From BJHQ01 sp964654285 (lineage in GTDB: Bacteria > Planctomycetota > UBA11346), in the NCBI GenBank assembly GCA_964654285.1, contig CAZZJC010000016.1:1-64000 (forward strand): 64,000 bases of DNA, read 5' to 3'. How positions within the stretch are numbered: position 1 is the first letter of the stretch; the number at the start of each line of letters is the position of its first letter. Under the pieces are notes generated by a model. That model saw nothing but the letters and a program-made list of their open reading frames with translations. It did no database searches and was not told where the DNA came from. The position numbers and the translations under genes were made by a program. Below, one piece after another: positions 23,512-34,400 of this stretch.

Positions 23512-24978
23512 ATGTTCGAACACATCGCCGATCGTTTCTCCTCGATCTTCACCAAGTGGCGCACCGGCAAGCTGACCGAGGACGCCGTGCGCGACGGCCT
23601 GCGCGAGGTCCGCCGCGCCCTGCTCGAGGCCGACGTCAACGTCGGCGTGGTGCGCGACTTCCTCGCCAAGGTCGAGGCCAAGGCGGTCGGGGCCGAGGTG
23701 CTGACCGGGGTCGAACCCGGGCAGCAGGTGGTCAAGATCGTCCACGACGAGCTGATCAGCCTGGTCGGCGAAGAGGACTCGCAGATTCCGTTCGCCAAGA
23801 CCGGTGCGACGGTCATCCTCATGGCCGGCCTGCAAGGCTCCGGCAAGACCACGACCTGTGCGAAGCTGGCGCGGCTGCTCACGGAAAACGGCAAGCGGCC
23901 GCTCCTGGTCGCGGCCGATCTGCAACGCCCGGCCGCCATCGAGCAGCTCAAGGTGCTGGGCGCGCAGATCGGCGTGCCGGTCTTCCACCAGGCGGGATTG
24001 AAGGCGCCGGAACTGTGCGCCCGCGCGTTGGCCGCCGCCGAACTCGACAATCGCGATGTGGTCATCCTCGACACCGCCGGCCGTCTGCATGTCGACGACG
24101 AACTGATGGCCGAGGTCGCCGAGATCCACCGCCGCACCAGCCCGCACCAGACCTACCTCGTGGTCGACGCGATGACCGGCCAGGACGCGGTGAATTCCGC
24201 CAAGGCCTTCAACGACCGCCTGCCGCTCGACGGCGTGGTGGTGACCAAGCTCGATGGCGACAGCCGCGGTGGCGCCATCGTCTCGCTGCGCGCGACGGTG
24301 GGCAAGCCGATCAAGTTCGTCGGCATGGGCGAAAAGCTCGATGCGCTCCAGCCTTTTCACCCGGACCGCATGGCCCGGCGCATCCTCGGCATGGGCGACA
24401 TCCTGTCGTTCGTCGAGAAGGCGCAGTCGGTCGTCGACGAGGGCAAGGCCAAGCAGCTCGAGGAACGCATCCTCAAGAACAAGTTCGACCTCCAGGATTT
24501 CGCCGAGCAGCTGCAGGCCATCCGCAAGATGGGTTCGATCAAGGATCTGCTCGGCCTCATCCCCGGCATCGGATCGAAGTTCGCCGGCCTGAACATCGAC
24601 GAGTCGATCTTCCGCAAATACCAGTCGATCATCGCGTCGATGACCAAGGGCGAACGGGCGCGGCCGGAACTCGTCGACATGAGCCGCCGCCGCCGCATCG
24701 CCCAGGGTTCGGGCACCAGCACCAACGATGTCCAGACCCTGCTCAAGCAGTTCGACCAGATGCGCAAGATGATGGGCAAGTTCGGCGACATCCAGGACAT
24801 GGCCAAGCGCCTGCCCGGCCCCGAGGAGATGACCCCCGAGGCCCTCGCCAACCCGCAGGCTTTCATGCCCAACCCGAACCGGCTCTTCGCCACCCGCGAG
24901 GACAAGGAGGCGCTCAAGCGCTACCGGGCGGAGCGCAAGAAGAAGAAGCAGCAGAAAAAGAAGAGCCAACGCCGTTGA
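23512..24978 (+). CDS. ffh: Signal recognition particle protein
   Basis: 488-aa SRP54-type GTPase that targets nascent membrane proteins to the translocon. The order is N domain (FEHIADRFSSIFTKW), G domain with GLQGSGKTTTCAKLA, ILDTAGRLHVDDEL and TKLDGDSRGG, then the M domain with GMGDILSFVEKAQ, RRRRIAQGSGTSTNDV (RNA-binding) and the Met-rich FDQMRKMMGKFGDIQDMAKRL finger. It ends in a Lys-rich tail (KKKKQQKKKSQRR). Length and motifs are canonical. The preceding 196 bp have no gene; a possible 4.5S RNA was sought there and not found. Confidence 0.97.
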   Translation: MFEHIADRFSSIFTKWRTGKLTEDAVRDGLREVRRALLEADVNVGVVRDFLAKVEAKAVGAEVLTGVEPGQQVVKIVHDELISLVGEEDSQIPFAKTGATVILMAGLQGSGKTTTCAKLARLLTENGKRPLLVAADLQRPAAIEQLKVLGAQIGVPVFHQAGLKAPELCARALAAAELDNRDVVILDTAGRLHVDDELMAEVAEIHRRTSPHQTYLVVDAMTGQDAVNSAKAFNDRLPLDGVVVTKLDGDSRGGAIVSLRATVGKPIKFVGMGEKLDALQPFHPDRMARRILGMGDILSFVEKAQSVVDEGKAKQLEERILKNKFDLQDFAEQLQAIRKMGSIKDLLGLIPGIGSKFAGLNIDESIFRKYQSIIASMTKGERARPELVDMSRRRRIAQGSGTSTNDVQTLLKQFDQMRKMMGKFGDIQDMAKRLPGPEEMTPEALANPQAFMPNPNRLFATREDKEALKRYRAERKKKKQQKKKSQRR

Positions 24979-25017
24979 ACCTGACCGGTACCACCTGCCC
25001 CCGATCGTGACGAACCC

Positions 25018-27363
25018 ATGAGCGACCCCCAGCAAGCATCATCCCCGGCGGTGGAACCGGCGGGATCCGACAGCCAGTCATCGCGGATCCCTGAACCTGG
25101 TGAACGCATCCGCCCGCTGGTGGCGGTGTTCGCGGGGATTCTCGCCCTGATCTTCGCGGCGGCGCAGCCGTTCCTCCAGAACCGGGTGGGGCTCACCCCG
25201 GTCGCCGGCTACATGCCGTTCATCCCGATGACCCTGGTCGCAATGGCCACCGTGCTGTCGTTCTGGCGGCCCTGGTTCGCCCTCGTCGCCGGCCTGGCGG
25301 TGGCGGCGGTGGCCGGCCTGGGGCTCAATCTCGGCTGGGACCGGCTGGCCTGGATCCCGTCGCGCTACCAATCGTGGTGCCTGCTGGCTCCGTTGGCGGC
25401 CGGCCTGCTGGCCGGCCTGGGCGCCGTCTTTCTCGGGGAAGGCCGTCTCAAGGCCTGGTATGAACGCAACCACCGCCTCGTCACCTGGGGCGTGCTCGGA
25501 GTCGTGTTCCTGTCCGGGATCACCGCGCTGACCCGCTCGGTCTTCGCGGACCAGGGCTGGTTGCTGCGCGGGATCGTGGTGGCGTCGTGCCTCGCCTCCG
25601 CCGGCCTGGTCATCGCGCTCGGATGCCTGCGCCGGCGCGAGATCGTCCTCGCCGGCATCCTGCTCTTCGTGGTCTGCGGGGTCCGCAATGTGGCGGAAGG
25701 CTGGGTCAACACCCTGTTCGCCCGCCAGACCCTGGCGCAGGATTCGAACCTCATCGCGGTGGCCAAGGAGTTCCCGCCCGCCTTGAGCATCCCCGCCCCG
25801 GGTGAATCGGCGGAGGCCGACCAGGCGTTCAAGCGCATGCGCCGGGGCGGCAACGAACTCGGCGACCTGCCCCTGGGCACCCTGATCTCGCCGCTCCTCA
25901 ATTCCGCCGTGATCATCGTCCTCGGCCTCATGCTCGTGGTCGCGGTGATCGCGTTCACCAGCCGGCAATGGACGCACCATGAACGGCTGCAGCACCCGCT
26001 GGCCCAGGTGCCGCTGGCGGTCACCGACCGTTCGATCCTCCGCGATCGCGGATTCCAGGTGGCGGTGCTGCTCGTCCTGGTGCTCTGGACCTGGAACCTG
26101 TTCCAGAAATGGAACCTGAATCCGCTTCCCATGATCCCGACCGAATTCGAGTTCAAGGACGCCTGGAAGCTGCTCGGCATGGAGCAGGACTCCGCCAACA
26201 AGTTCGTCTTCACCAGCTTCTGGGTCAAGATCCTGCTCAAGCCGATGGTGATCGGCGTCGCCTTCCTGCTCACGCTCGAACTGGGTTTTTCCGTGTGGAG
26301 CGGCTTCTGGTTCGGCTGCATCATCTTCGGCTGGCTGTACGCCATGGGCCAGCCGGTCAGCTTCTCGCAGGACGCCCGGTCGCTCGGGGCCGGGGCGATG
26401 GTCGCCTTGGCCTGCGTGATCGTCTGGATCGGACGGCACCACTACTGGGCCCTGCTCAAGGCCGCCTGCGGGGTCGGCAATGGGGCCGGCGATCGCATGG
26501 GGGTCATCGCCGCCCGGGGCCTGCTGGCCATCGCCATCACCCTGATGACGGTGCTGGCCTGGCACGGAGGCAGCCTGTGGGCCGGGGTGATCGGGATCCT
26601 GCTGCTGCTGGTCTACATCGTGATCGTCGCCCGGGTGGTCGCGGAAAGCGGCCTGCCCATCTTCCAGACCGCCAGCGATCTCTCGCCGTTCCTGATCAGC
26701 CTGGGCCTGCCCATGATCCTGCCCTACCGCGTGCTGCTGATGCTGTCGTGGCTGGGCGCCACCATGGTGGTCGACACGCGCGAGAACGTGAGCGGTTTCA
26801 GCGCCCAGGCGGCCGGCATGGCCGAACGCCAGCGGCTGCCCACCGGGCGCCTGCTGATCGGTTCCGGCGTCCTGCTGGTCCTGGCGGTGCTGGTCACGGT
26901 CCTGGTCTGCGTCGGGGTCAACTGGACCGGCGCGAAGGAAGTCACGTTCGGATTCGGCAGATGCGACCAGATGCAGGAGCAGGCGACCAAGGCCCTGCAG
27001 GATCCCGATGGGACGGTGGCCGCCTTCGCCAAGATGGCACTCAAGGGGCCGGTCCTGCTCGGCTTCATCCTGCTCTTCGTGGTGGTCGGCCTGCGCCGGC
27101 TGTGGAGCGGATTCATCTTCCATCCGCTCGGCCTGGTGGTCGCCGCCAGCTTCCCGGTCTGGCAGCTGTGGGGCAGCCTGGCGGTCGGCTGGGCGGCCAA
27201 GTTCGCGGTGGTCCGTTACGGCGGGCCGGGCCTCTATACCCGGCTCAAGCCGGTCGCCTTCGGCCTGATCCTCGGCGACATGCTGGGCATGTTCCTCCAG
27301 TTCACCGTGGTAGGCCTGGGCAAGCTCGGCGGCTATGAAATCGCCGAATGGATCAAGTATTGA
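25018..27363 (+). CDS. Large polytopic membrane protein, OPT-like (DUF6784/6785 type)
   Basis: 781-aa integral membrane protein with many hydrophobic helices spread over its length (for example IRPLVAVFAGILALIFAAAQP, AAVAGLGLNLGWDRL, VIGVAFLLTLELGFSVWSG, LLAIAITLMTVLAWHGG, LVAASFPVWQLWG). One soluble loop of ~90 residues around 230-300 contains FKRMRRGGNELGDLPLG. The pattern fits the OPT-like family annotated DUF6784/DUF6785, widespread in planctomycetes and verrucomicrobia, with no known substrate. Oligopeptide transport is a weak guess. It starts 39 bp after ffh and is followed 90 bp later by moxR. Confidence 0.75.
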   Translation: MSDPQQASSPAVEPAGSDSQSSRIPEPGERIRPLVAVFAGILALIFAAAQPFLQNRVGLTPVAGYMPFIPMTLVAMATVLSFWRPWFALVAGLAVAAVAGLGLNLGWDRLAWIPSRYQSWCLLAPLAAGLLAGLGAVFLGEGRLKAWYERNHRLVTWGVLGVVFLSGITALTRSVFADQGWLLRGIVVASCLASAGLVIALGCLRRREIVLAGILLFVVCGVRNVAEGWVNTLFARQTLAQDSNLIAVAKEFPPALSIPAPGESAEADQAFKRMRRGGNELGDLPLGTLISPLLNSAVIIVLGLMLVVAVIAFTSRQWTHHERLQHPLAQVPLAVTDRSILRDRGFQVAVLLVLVLWTWNLFQKWNLNPLPMIPTEFEFKDAWKLLGMEQDSANKFVFTSFWVKILLKPMVIGVAFLLTLELGFSVWSGFWFGCIIFGWLYAMGQPVSFSQDARSLGAGAMVALACVIVWIGRHHYWALLKAACGVGNGAGDRMGVIAARGLLAIAITLMTVLAWHGGSLWAGVIGILLLLVYIVIVARVVAESGLPIFQTASDLSPFLISLGLPMILPYRVLLMLSWLGATMVVDTRENVSGFSAQAAGMAERQRLPTGRLLIGSGVLLVLAVLVTVLVCVGVNWTGAKEVTFGFGRCDQMQEQATKALQDPDGTVAAFAKMALKGPVLLGFILLFVVVGLRRLWSGFIFHPLGLVVAASFPVWQLWGSLAVGWAAKFAVVRYGGPGLYTRLKPVAFGLILGDMLGMFLQFTVVGLGKLGGYEIAEWIKY

Positions 27364-27453
27364 CGGATCCGTGTCCGCAGGACCGGCACCGCCCCGGCGC
27401 GTTCCCGCGCCCGGGCTTTGCTTCCGCCCGCCGGGCCTGAACGCTGGGCGGCG

Positions 27454-28362
27454 ATGACCGACCCCTTTCCTGCTCCCGGACCCAGCACCGTCGCCGCCGC
27501 CATCGCCCAGGTCGAATCGGTGGTGCTCGGAAAGCCGCACCAGATCCGCCTCGCCGTCGCGTGCCTGCTCGCGCATGGGCACCTGCTCATCGAAGACCTG
27601 CCCGGAGTGGGCAAGACCACGCTCGCCAAGGCGCTCGGTCGCGCGACCGGGCTGACCGCGCGGCGGATCCAGTTCACCAGCGATCTGCTGCCCGCCGACA
27701 TCCTGGGTGGGCCGGTCTTCGATCCGGCCACCCGCGCGTTCACCTTCCATCCCGGGCCGATCTTCGCCGGAGTGGTGCTGGCGGACGAGATCAACCGCGC
27801 CAGCCCGCGCACCCAATCCGCCCTGTTGGAAGCGATGGAGGAGCACGCCGTCTCCTGCGACGGCCAGCGCCACCTGCTGCCGGCGCCGTTCTTCGTCATC
27901 GCGACCCAGAATCCGCAGGAGCAGGCCGGCACCTTCCCGCTGCCCGACAGCCAGCTCGACCGCTTCCTCATGCGCCTGAGCCTCGGCCCGCCCGGACGCG
28001 ACGCCGAGCGCGAACTCCTTGCCGGTGGCGACCGCCAGCGGGTGACCGATGCGCTGACCCCGGTGCTGTCGGCGGCCAGCCTGGTGGCGGTGCAGGATCG
28101 GGTCGCGCGCGTCCATGTCGCGGCCCCGGTGCGCGAATACCTGCTCGATCTCGTCGCCGCGAGCCGGGTCGGCTCGGCGCGCGGCCTCAGTCCCCGCGCC
28201 GGGCTGGGCCTGCAACGCGCGGCGCAGGCCTGGGCGCTGATCGCCGGCCGCGATGCGGTGCATCCCGAGGACATCGCCGCCGTGGGCGAGGCGGTGATCG
28301 CGCACCGCCTGGGTTCGCGCGAACGCGCCCAGGCGCTGCTCGGCGTCGTGGCGGTGCGCTGA
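27454..28362 (+). CDS. MoxR-type AAA+ ATPase
   Basis: 302-aa MoxR-family ATPase, a chaperone-like AAA+ protein often working with VWA or DUF58 proteins. Walker A is LPGVGKTTLAKAL, Walker B is VVLADEINRASPRTQSALLEAMEE, sensor 1 is FVIATQNPQEQAGTFPLPDSQLDRFL, and the C-terminal lid carries sensor 2 (GLSPRAGLGLQRAAQAWAL). The start at 27454 is chosen over a longer non-conserved frame. The DUF58::transglutaminase fusion follows 26 bp downstream, so the standard MoxR-DUF58-transglutaminase trio is present in two genes. Confidence 0.95.
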   Translation: MTDPFPAPGPSTVAAAIAQVESVVLGKPHQIRLAVACLLAHGHLLIEDLPGVGKTTLAKALGRATGLTARRIQFTSDLLPADILGGPVFDPATRAFTFHPGPIFAGVVLADEINRASPRTQSALLEAMEEHAVSCDGQRHLLPAPFFVIATQNPQEQAGTFPLPDSQLDRFLMRLSLGPPGRDAERELLAGGDRQRVTDALTPVLSAASLVAVQDRVARVHVAAPVREYLLDLVAASRVGSARGLSPRAGLGLQRAAQAWALIAGRDAVHPEDIAAVGEAVIAHRLGSRERAQALLGVVAVR

Positions 28363-28388
28363 CCGCCCGCGCCGGCACCGGTTCCGCC

Positions 28389-31298
28389 ATGCTCCGCCCG
28401 ACCCACCACATCCTCTGGTTCCTGGTGGTGCTGGTGCTCATCCTGCTCGCGGCGATGACCTACCAGAGCAGCGCGGCGTGGCTGATCGGCCTGCTCGTGC
28501 TCTGCGCCGGCGCGGTGTCGGTGCTGCACACCTGGCGCAACCTGGCCGGGCTGACCGCCGAGGTGCTGCCGCCGAGCGGGGCCGGATCGGGATCGCCGCT
28601 GGCGATCGCCGTCGTCCTGCGCAATCCCCAGCGCCGGCCGGCGCGCGCGGTCGAGCTCCTCCTGCGCACCTCGGTCGGCGACGTGTCCGGCTGGGTGGAC
28701 GCGATCCCCGCCGGCGGCAGCGCCATCGCGACCCTCACGCTCCCTCCGGTCCGCCCGGGTCGGCTGACCCTGCACAGCCTGCGGTTCGGTTCCGCCTGGC
28801 CGTGCGGGTTGATGCTCGCCAAGCGCCGCGCCGAGATCGCGACCGCGATCGACGTGCTGCCGTCGCCCCTGGGCCGACCGCTGCCCCTGCGGTCGGCTGC
28901 CGGCAGGGATGGCGAGGCGGAACGCGAATTCGCCGGGCATCGATCCTGGCGCGACGGCGACGGCCAGCGCCTCATCGACTGGAAGGCCCTGGCGCGCGGG
29001 CGGCCGCTCATGGCCAAGGACTTCGTCCCCTCGGGCCAGGGTGGGGAACGCTGGTTCGACTGGCGCGATGATGGCGCAGACCCGGGCGATGCCGCGGATC
29101 CGGTCGCCGCGCGGGCCGAGCAGCTGACGCGCCGGATCGCCGAGGCGCTCGCGCTCGGCCACCGGGTCGGCCTGCGCCTGCCGGCCGAGACGCTGGCGCC
29201 GGATGCGGGCGACGCGCACCTGCAGGCCTGCCGCGCCGCGCTCGCCCGCGCCGTGCAGGCCGCGCCCATCCCGCCGCGCCCGCGCCCGGCGGAAGCGGAG
29301 TCGCAGCCCCTGCCCTTCCCGGCCCTGCTCCTGCTCGTCCTCGCCATGGGCCTGGGGACGGCGCTGCATGCGGCGCTGCTGCCGTGGTGGCTGCTCGCGG
29401 TGGTGGCGGCGATCGCGGGATGGAGCCTGCGCACCAGCCGGCGCGGCCGGCGCCTGCAGATCGCGCCGGTGTGGCGCTATGGCGTGCTGTTCGGGCTGGT
29501 CGGCGCCCTCGCGCTCAGCGGCCGCATCGGCTACGGCATCGAAGGCTCGGTGCCCGGGCTGATCGCCTTCGTCTGGACCAAGATGCTGGAACTGCGCACC
29601 GGCCGCGACGTGGTGATCTGCTGCTGCTTCAGCTTCTTCCTCGCCGCGTCGACGCTGCTGGGCGAACAGGGCATCGGTCCGACCGCCCTGGCCCTGGTCA
29701 TCATCATCCTGGTCATCGCGACGCTCGCCGCCTGGCACGCCGCCGGGGCGGGCACGTCCGAGCGCGCAGTCCCGCCGCGCCCCGCCGGCGGCCTGCGCGC
29801 GGCCGTCGCGCTGCTGATCCCGGCGACGGTGCTGGCTGCGCTGGCCTATCTGCTCGTACCGCTGCCCGAGGTGCAGAAGCCGTCGGTGCGCGGCGGCGCC
29901 CGCACCGGCCTGGGCGACCACCTGCGTCCGGGCGACATCGGGCATCTGAGCAAGGATCCGACCCCCGCCTTCCGCGCCGACTTCGACCAGCCCGGCCGGA
30001 TCCAGGCGGAGCGTCTGTACTGGCGGGTGCAGGTGCTGTGGGACTACGACGGCCGGACCTGGACGCGCGGGATCCAGCCCGACGCCGAGGCCGAGATCAA
30101 CGCGCGGCGGCCGCCCGACGCGGTGGCGCTGCGCGCCCAGGTGGTGCTGGCGCCGAACGCGAAACCCCTGTTGCCGATCCCCGACTGCCCGCTCAAGCCG
30201 GTCGAGGCCGAACGCAGCCGGAAGCAACTGCCGGATGCGCTCTGCCGCCTCGACCTGCCGCCCGGATCCGGCTTCGCCTACAGCGTCGCCTTCCATCCCG
30301 AGGCCCGCCTGCACGACCGTCCGGCCGGCTACGTCTTCCGCCGCGCGGTCAGCGTGCCGGCGACGGTCTCGCGGCCGGTGCGCGACCTCGCCGTCCGGCT
30401 CGGGGCGGAGCGCATCCCCGGCTCGGCCGGCGACGCCCAGGTGGTGCAGGCGGTGCTGGAATACTTCCGCAGCGGCGGCTTCGCCTACACCCTCGACCCG
30501 GGCGAAATGAGCGACGATCCGATGGGCGAGTTCCTCCTCCGGCGCAAACGCGGCTTCTGCGAGCATTACGCCACGGGTTTCGCGCTTCTTCTGCGTCTGA
30601 ACCGGGTGCCGGTGCGGATCGTCCTGGGCTATGCCGGCGGCGAGGTGAATCCCTACGGCGGCTTCGTCACCGTGCGCAACGCCGACGCCCACGCCTGGTG
30701 CGAGGTCTGGCTGGGCGGCGAGGGCTGGCGCCGGGTGGATCCGACGTCGGTGGTGCAGGTCATCGAGGAGGGCACCACGCCCCCGCGCGCCTCCGCCGCC
30801 GGACTCGCCGCCGCGCAGGGGGCCGGATCGGACGGCTTCCTGGCCGGCCGTTGGCGGAGGCTCCGCCAGGCCTGGGACTGGGTCGACATGCGCTGGCACG
30901 GCACCGTGATCGGCTGGTCGAGCGAACGCCGCTTCGATTTCGCCCTCGCGCATGGCCTGGACCTGCGCTGGCTGGCCGTCGTCGGGGCCGGGCTGTTCGC
31001 GGTCGTGGTGCTGCTGGTCATCTGGCTGGTGCTCGTCCCGCGCCGCCATGGTTCGGCCGCCGAGCGCTGGTTCGCCCGGCTCAGCGACCGCCTCGCCGCC
31101 GCCGGCTGCCCGCGCAGCGCGAGCGAAGGCCCGGTCGCCTACGCCGCCCGCGCCGCCATCCGCTTCCCGCAGGTGGCGGAACCCCTGCGCGCCGCCGCCA
31201 CCGCCTACGCGGATCTGCGCTACGGCCGCGATCCGGATCGCAGCGAGCGCCTGAAGGAGCTGCGCCGGGCGGTACGGGCGGTCGGACGGCCGCGCTGA
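28389..31298 (+). CDS. DUF58 domain fused to TgpA-like transglutaminase membrane protein
   Basis: 969-aa membrane protein. Residues 1-60 have two membrane segments and lead into a DUF58-like domain with FAGHRSWRDGDGQRLIDWKALARGRPLMAKDF (about 175-210). A new set of helices follows (about 310-490: LPFPALLLLVLAMGLG, LVIIILVIATLAAW, LLIPATVLAALAYLLVPLP). An exported transglutaminase-like domain comes next, with Cys in RKRGFCEHYATGFALL (about 724), His in DAHAWCEVWLG (about 767) and Asp in RVDPTSVV (about 783). A last helix (VVGAGLFAVVVLLVIWLVL) and a DUF4129-like tail end it. These two parts are usually separate genes beside moxR. A cell-envelope role is inferred. Confidence 0.9.
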   Translation: MLRPTHHILWFLVVLVLILLAAMTYQSSAAWLIGLLVLCAGAVSVLHTWRNLAGLTAEVLPPSGAGSGSPLAIAVVLRNPQRRPARAVELLLRTSVGDVSGWVDAIPAGGSAIATLTLPPVRPGRLTLHSLRFGSAWPCGLMLAKRRAEIATAIDVLPSPLGRPLPLRSAAGRDGEAEREFAGHRSWRDGDGQRLIDWKALARGRPLMAKDFVPSGQGGERWFDWRDDGADPGDAADPVAARAEQLTRRIAEALALGHRVGLRLPAETLAPDAGDAHLQACRAALARAVQAAPIPPRPRPAEAESQPLPFPALLLLVLAMGLGTALHAALLPWWLLAVVAAIAGWSLRTSRRGRRLQIAPVWRYGVLFGLVGALALSGRIGYGIEGSVPGLIAFVWTKMLELRTGRDVVICCCFSFFLAASTLLGEQGIGPTALALVIIILVIATLAAWHAAGAGTSERAVPPRPAGGLRAAVALLIPATVLAALAYLLVPLPEVQKPSVRGGARTGLGDHLRPGDIGHLSKDPTPAFRADFDQPGRIQAERLYWRVQVLWDYDGRTWTRGIQPDAEAEINARRPPDAVALRAQVVLAPNAKPLLPIPDCPLKPVEAERSRKQLPDALCRLDLPPGSGFAYSVAFHPEARLHDRPAGYVFRRAVSVPATVSRPVRDLAVRLGAERIPGSAGDAQVVQAVLEYFRSGGFAYTLDPGEMSDDPMGEFLLRRKRGFCEHYATGFALLLRLNRVPVRIVLGYAGGEVNPYGGFVTVRNADAHAWCEVWLGGEGWRRVDPTSVVQVIEEGTTPPRASAAGLAAAQGAGSDGFLAGRWRRLRQAWDWVDMRWHGTVIGWSSERRFDFALAHGLDLRWLAVVGAGLFAVVVLLVIWLVLVPRRHGSAAERWFARLSDRLAAAGCPRSASEGPVAYAARAAIRFPQVAEPLRAAATAYADLRYGRDPDRSERLKELRRAVRAVGRPR

Positions 31299-31463
31299 GG
31301 CGTCTCGGTTTCCCCCCAGGGCGGTCAACGTCGCGGGATCATGACTGTAAAACCGGATCCTATCCGATCACCGGAGAGGACGGGCGGTACGTCACGACTT
31401 CGGTGCAGGTACCAGCCGAGAGCGGGTTCCGACCTGGCAGGCCATCATTCCATCGGGGGTCAT

Positions 31464-34400
31464 GTGTCGCATGCGTCCTTCCCAGTCGTCCTGGCCTTGC
31501 TGCTCATGGCGAGCCGAGCGGCCGCCCAGGATGCCGGTCTGGCCCGCCTGATCGCCGAACGCGACGGGCTGCGGCAGGCGCTGGACCTGCGCCTGCAGGC
31601 GGACGCCCGGCTCGCCCCGGCGAAGGAACTGGTCCTCGTCCCGCAGGCGCTGATCCGGCTGCCGCACACCCTGGTGCGCTATGATTTCGATCGCACCGGC
31701 CTGGTCTGGGAGAGTCCCGCCATCCACCTGCGGCAGCGCGGCGGCCGCTGGCTCGCCCCGAGCATCGATGCGATCTCAGCCGAGCTCGCCAGCCGTCTCG
31801 TCATCCATGGCGCCGAGACCTCGGCCCTCCGCCTGACGCCCGAGGGCCTGGAGGGAAGGCTGAGCCTCACCCTGTCCCAGACCACCTTCGGTACCGACAC
31901 CGCCTGGGGCCTGATGCTGCATCATACCGACTCCTACCTCAAGCCGGTGACGCCCTGGACGCTGATGCATCTCGCCCGGGCCGAACCCAGGCCGTTGCGG
32001 CTGGAAGTGCAGGTCGCGCCGCGGCCCAAGGCGATGATCCTGGATCTGGAGATCCCGGATCAGGACAGCCAGGGGGTGAAGATGACCTTCGAGGAATCCA
32101 CCAAGCCGGTCTCGGGGCCCCGGCGCATGCATGTGGTCGTCCAGCACGACGGCCATGCGGCCTGGATGGCCAACTGCGTGGAGTGGTGGTGGAACAAGGG
32201 CCTGCACGATGTCGACATCGCCGAGCTGAGATGGGAAGGCCGGCGTCTGCACGGTTCGTTCGCCATCACCTACCAGCCCGACGGCTATATCCCCGATGAT
32301 GGCCGCAAACGACGTCAGACCTACCACCTCGATCTTCCCGTGGTCGCCGGCCGGATCGACGGGATGGCGAAGGCCAGCGGTGAATTCGGCGATTATCCCT
32401 GCCGGATTCGCGGTCGCGCCTGGCAGGGCCTGGTCGGCACCTATACCGCCCATACCGTCGATGGTCCGCGATCCGGCCGCCTGCTCGCCGGGATCAGCGA
32501 GGGACCGGCGGATGTGCCCGCCGGCGTGGGTTCCGAGGACGCTCCAGCCCTGCTCCGGCAGATCCGCGCCCTCCATCTGGCGCTCAATGAGGGCTCGCTG
32601 GACTACGCCGAGGCCCTGGCCCGCTGCCAGGATCCCGGTCCGCAGCCGCAGGCGGACAGCAGCGCCCTGATGGCCGCCACCTGCGCCGCCGCCTCCCGGC
32701 CGGTCGTGCGGCAACAGGGGCTGTGCGGCCCGGAGGATCCGGATTTCGGCCCCTTCCTGGCGAACCCCACTGCGCTGCCGGCCGATGGTGCGGTGCCGGT
32801 AGTACCCGCCGCCGGGACGGCGCAGCAATGGGTCCATCTCTCGCGGTGGCGCTGGCTGGGGCCGTTCCCCGCCGGTCAGGCCCGGGGCGCCTGGTTGCCG
32901 CCGGTCGCGGACCTGCCGGCCGTGCCCTGGCGGGATGGCGCCTGCGGCCCCTGGACCTGGCAGGATGCGGTGGTGACGCAGCCAAGTTTCCTGCCCCGCG
33001 ATCTCTTCCCGCGTCTGCTCGCTGCTGAGCCGCCAGCCTTCGTCTGGTATGCGGTCAGCACCGTGAAAAGCCCGGTGGCGCAGAAGGTCTGGCTCGCCCT
33101 GCCCGCCACGCCGCTGGGCCGGCTCTGGCTGAACGAGGTCCTGGTCTGGGAAGGCGGAGCGCGCACCGATTCCCATCTCACCGCAGTCATCCAGGTCGAC
33201 CTGGCGCCGGGTGAGAACCGGATCCTGGTCCAGAACGGCAGCCAGGGCATGCTGTATCCGGGCAAGTCCGGGCGGCGCCAGGCCCCCATGACCGAGACTC
33301 CGCCACGGGCCGGCATCAGCGTCTGGATGTGCCTGGGCGGGGCGCCCCGGCCGGCGACCGGGGCCATGACCCAGCGTCAAGCCGAGCAGTCCGCCGTCGC
33401 CACGGCGCGCCAAGGCAAGACCGGCTGGCGCAATGACGGCAGCGGCCTGTATCCCGAGGCCCGGCCGCCGCGGCACTGGAACCTGAAGACCGGCGCCAGC
33501 GTGGCGTGGCAGAAGCCCCTGGCCTGCACCGAGGATGATCCGGTGGCCCGCAGCGGAAGGCTCTGGGTGGTTGCCCCGACGCATCGCCTGGTCTGCCTGG
33601 ACCAGCCGACCGGCGAGATTCTCTGGAAGGTCGCAGGCGGGGGCGGCGGCAGCGCCACCCCCCTGGCCACCGACCAGGCGGTCTTCATCGCCTGCGGCAA
33701 CGGCACCGCAGAGGCCTACGACCATGCGGGAAAACTCCGGTGGTCCTCCCCCACCGGTCTGACCTGGGAGGGATCCCGCGGTCCGGCACCGATGCTGGCC
33801 GGCGATCGGCTGATCGTCCATGGCCTCGTCACCCAGGGTGAAGGTCCGACCAGAACCACGAGCCTGGAAGTGCAGGCCCTGGATGCGGCCAGCGGCAGGC
33901 CGCTCTGGCGCACCCGCCTGCCAACCAGCGTGTCGGGACTGGTCACCCTGCCGGTCAGCGATGGACGCGGCTCCGTCTGGGTGGTCGCCACCGTCGCCGG
34001 CCAGATCCTCGGTGCGGACGACGGACGGATCCTCCACGACCGGTTCCTCGGCCCGGTCAAGCCGATGGGGATCGGCTTCGATGGCGCCACCCTGGCCTAC
34101 CTCGGCCCGGGCTGGAAGGCCTCGGCCCGGCTGTTCCTCGATCATGGCCGGGTCGGCCTGCGGGTGAACTTCATCAGCGCGGGACCGAGCAAGTACTTCA
34201 ACGTGCCGCCGCTGCTCTGGCGCGGATTCATGCATGTGGCCTGCACCACCAATGAGCACCACATGGAGTTCAACGTCCCGATCACCAACCTGCACACCTA
34301 CCGGGCGGACGACGGGGCCCAGACCGCCGACATCAAGCCGCTGATCGATGATGCCACCCAGGCATCCTCGCTGATCCTGGCCGGCGGACTCGTCTTCTGC

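Noticed and set aside
25078..31328. Long minus-strand open frames opposite the OPT-like, moxR and DUF58 genes
   Set aside because: They are shadows of high-GC coding on the plus strand; they are His/Gln/Arg rich with no motifs.
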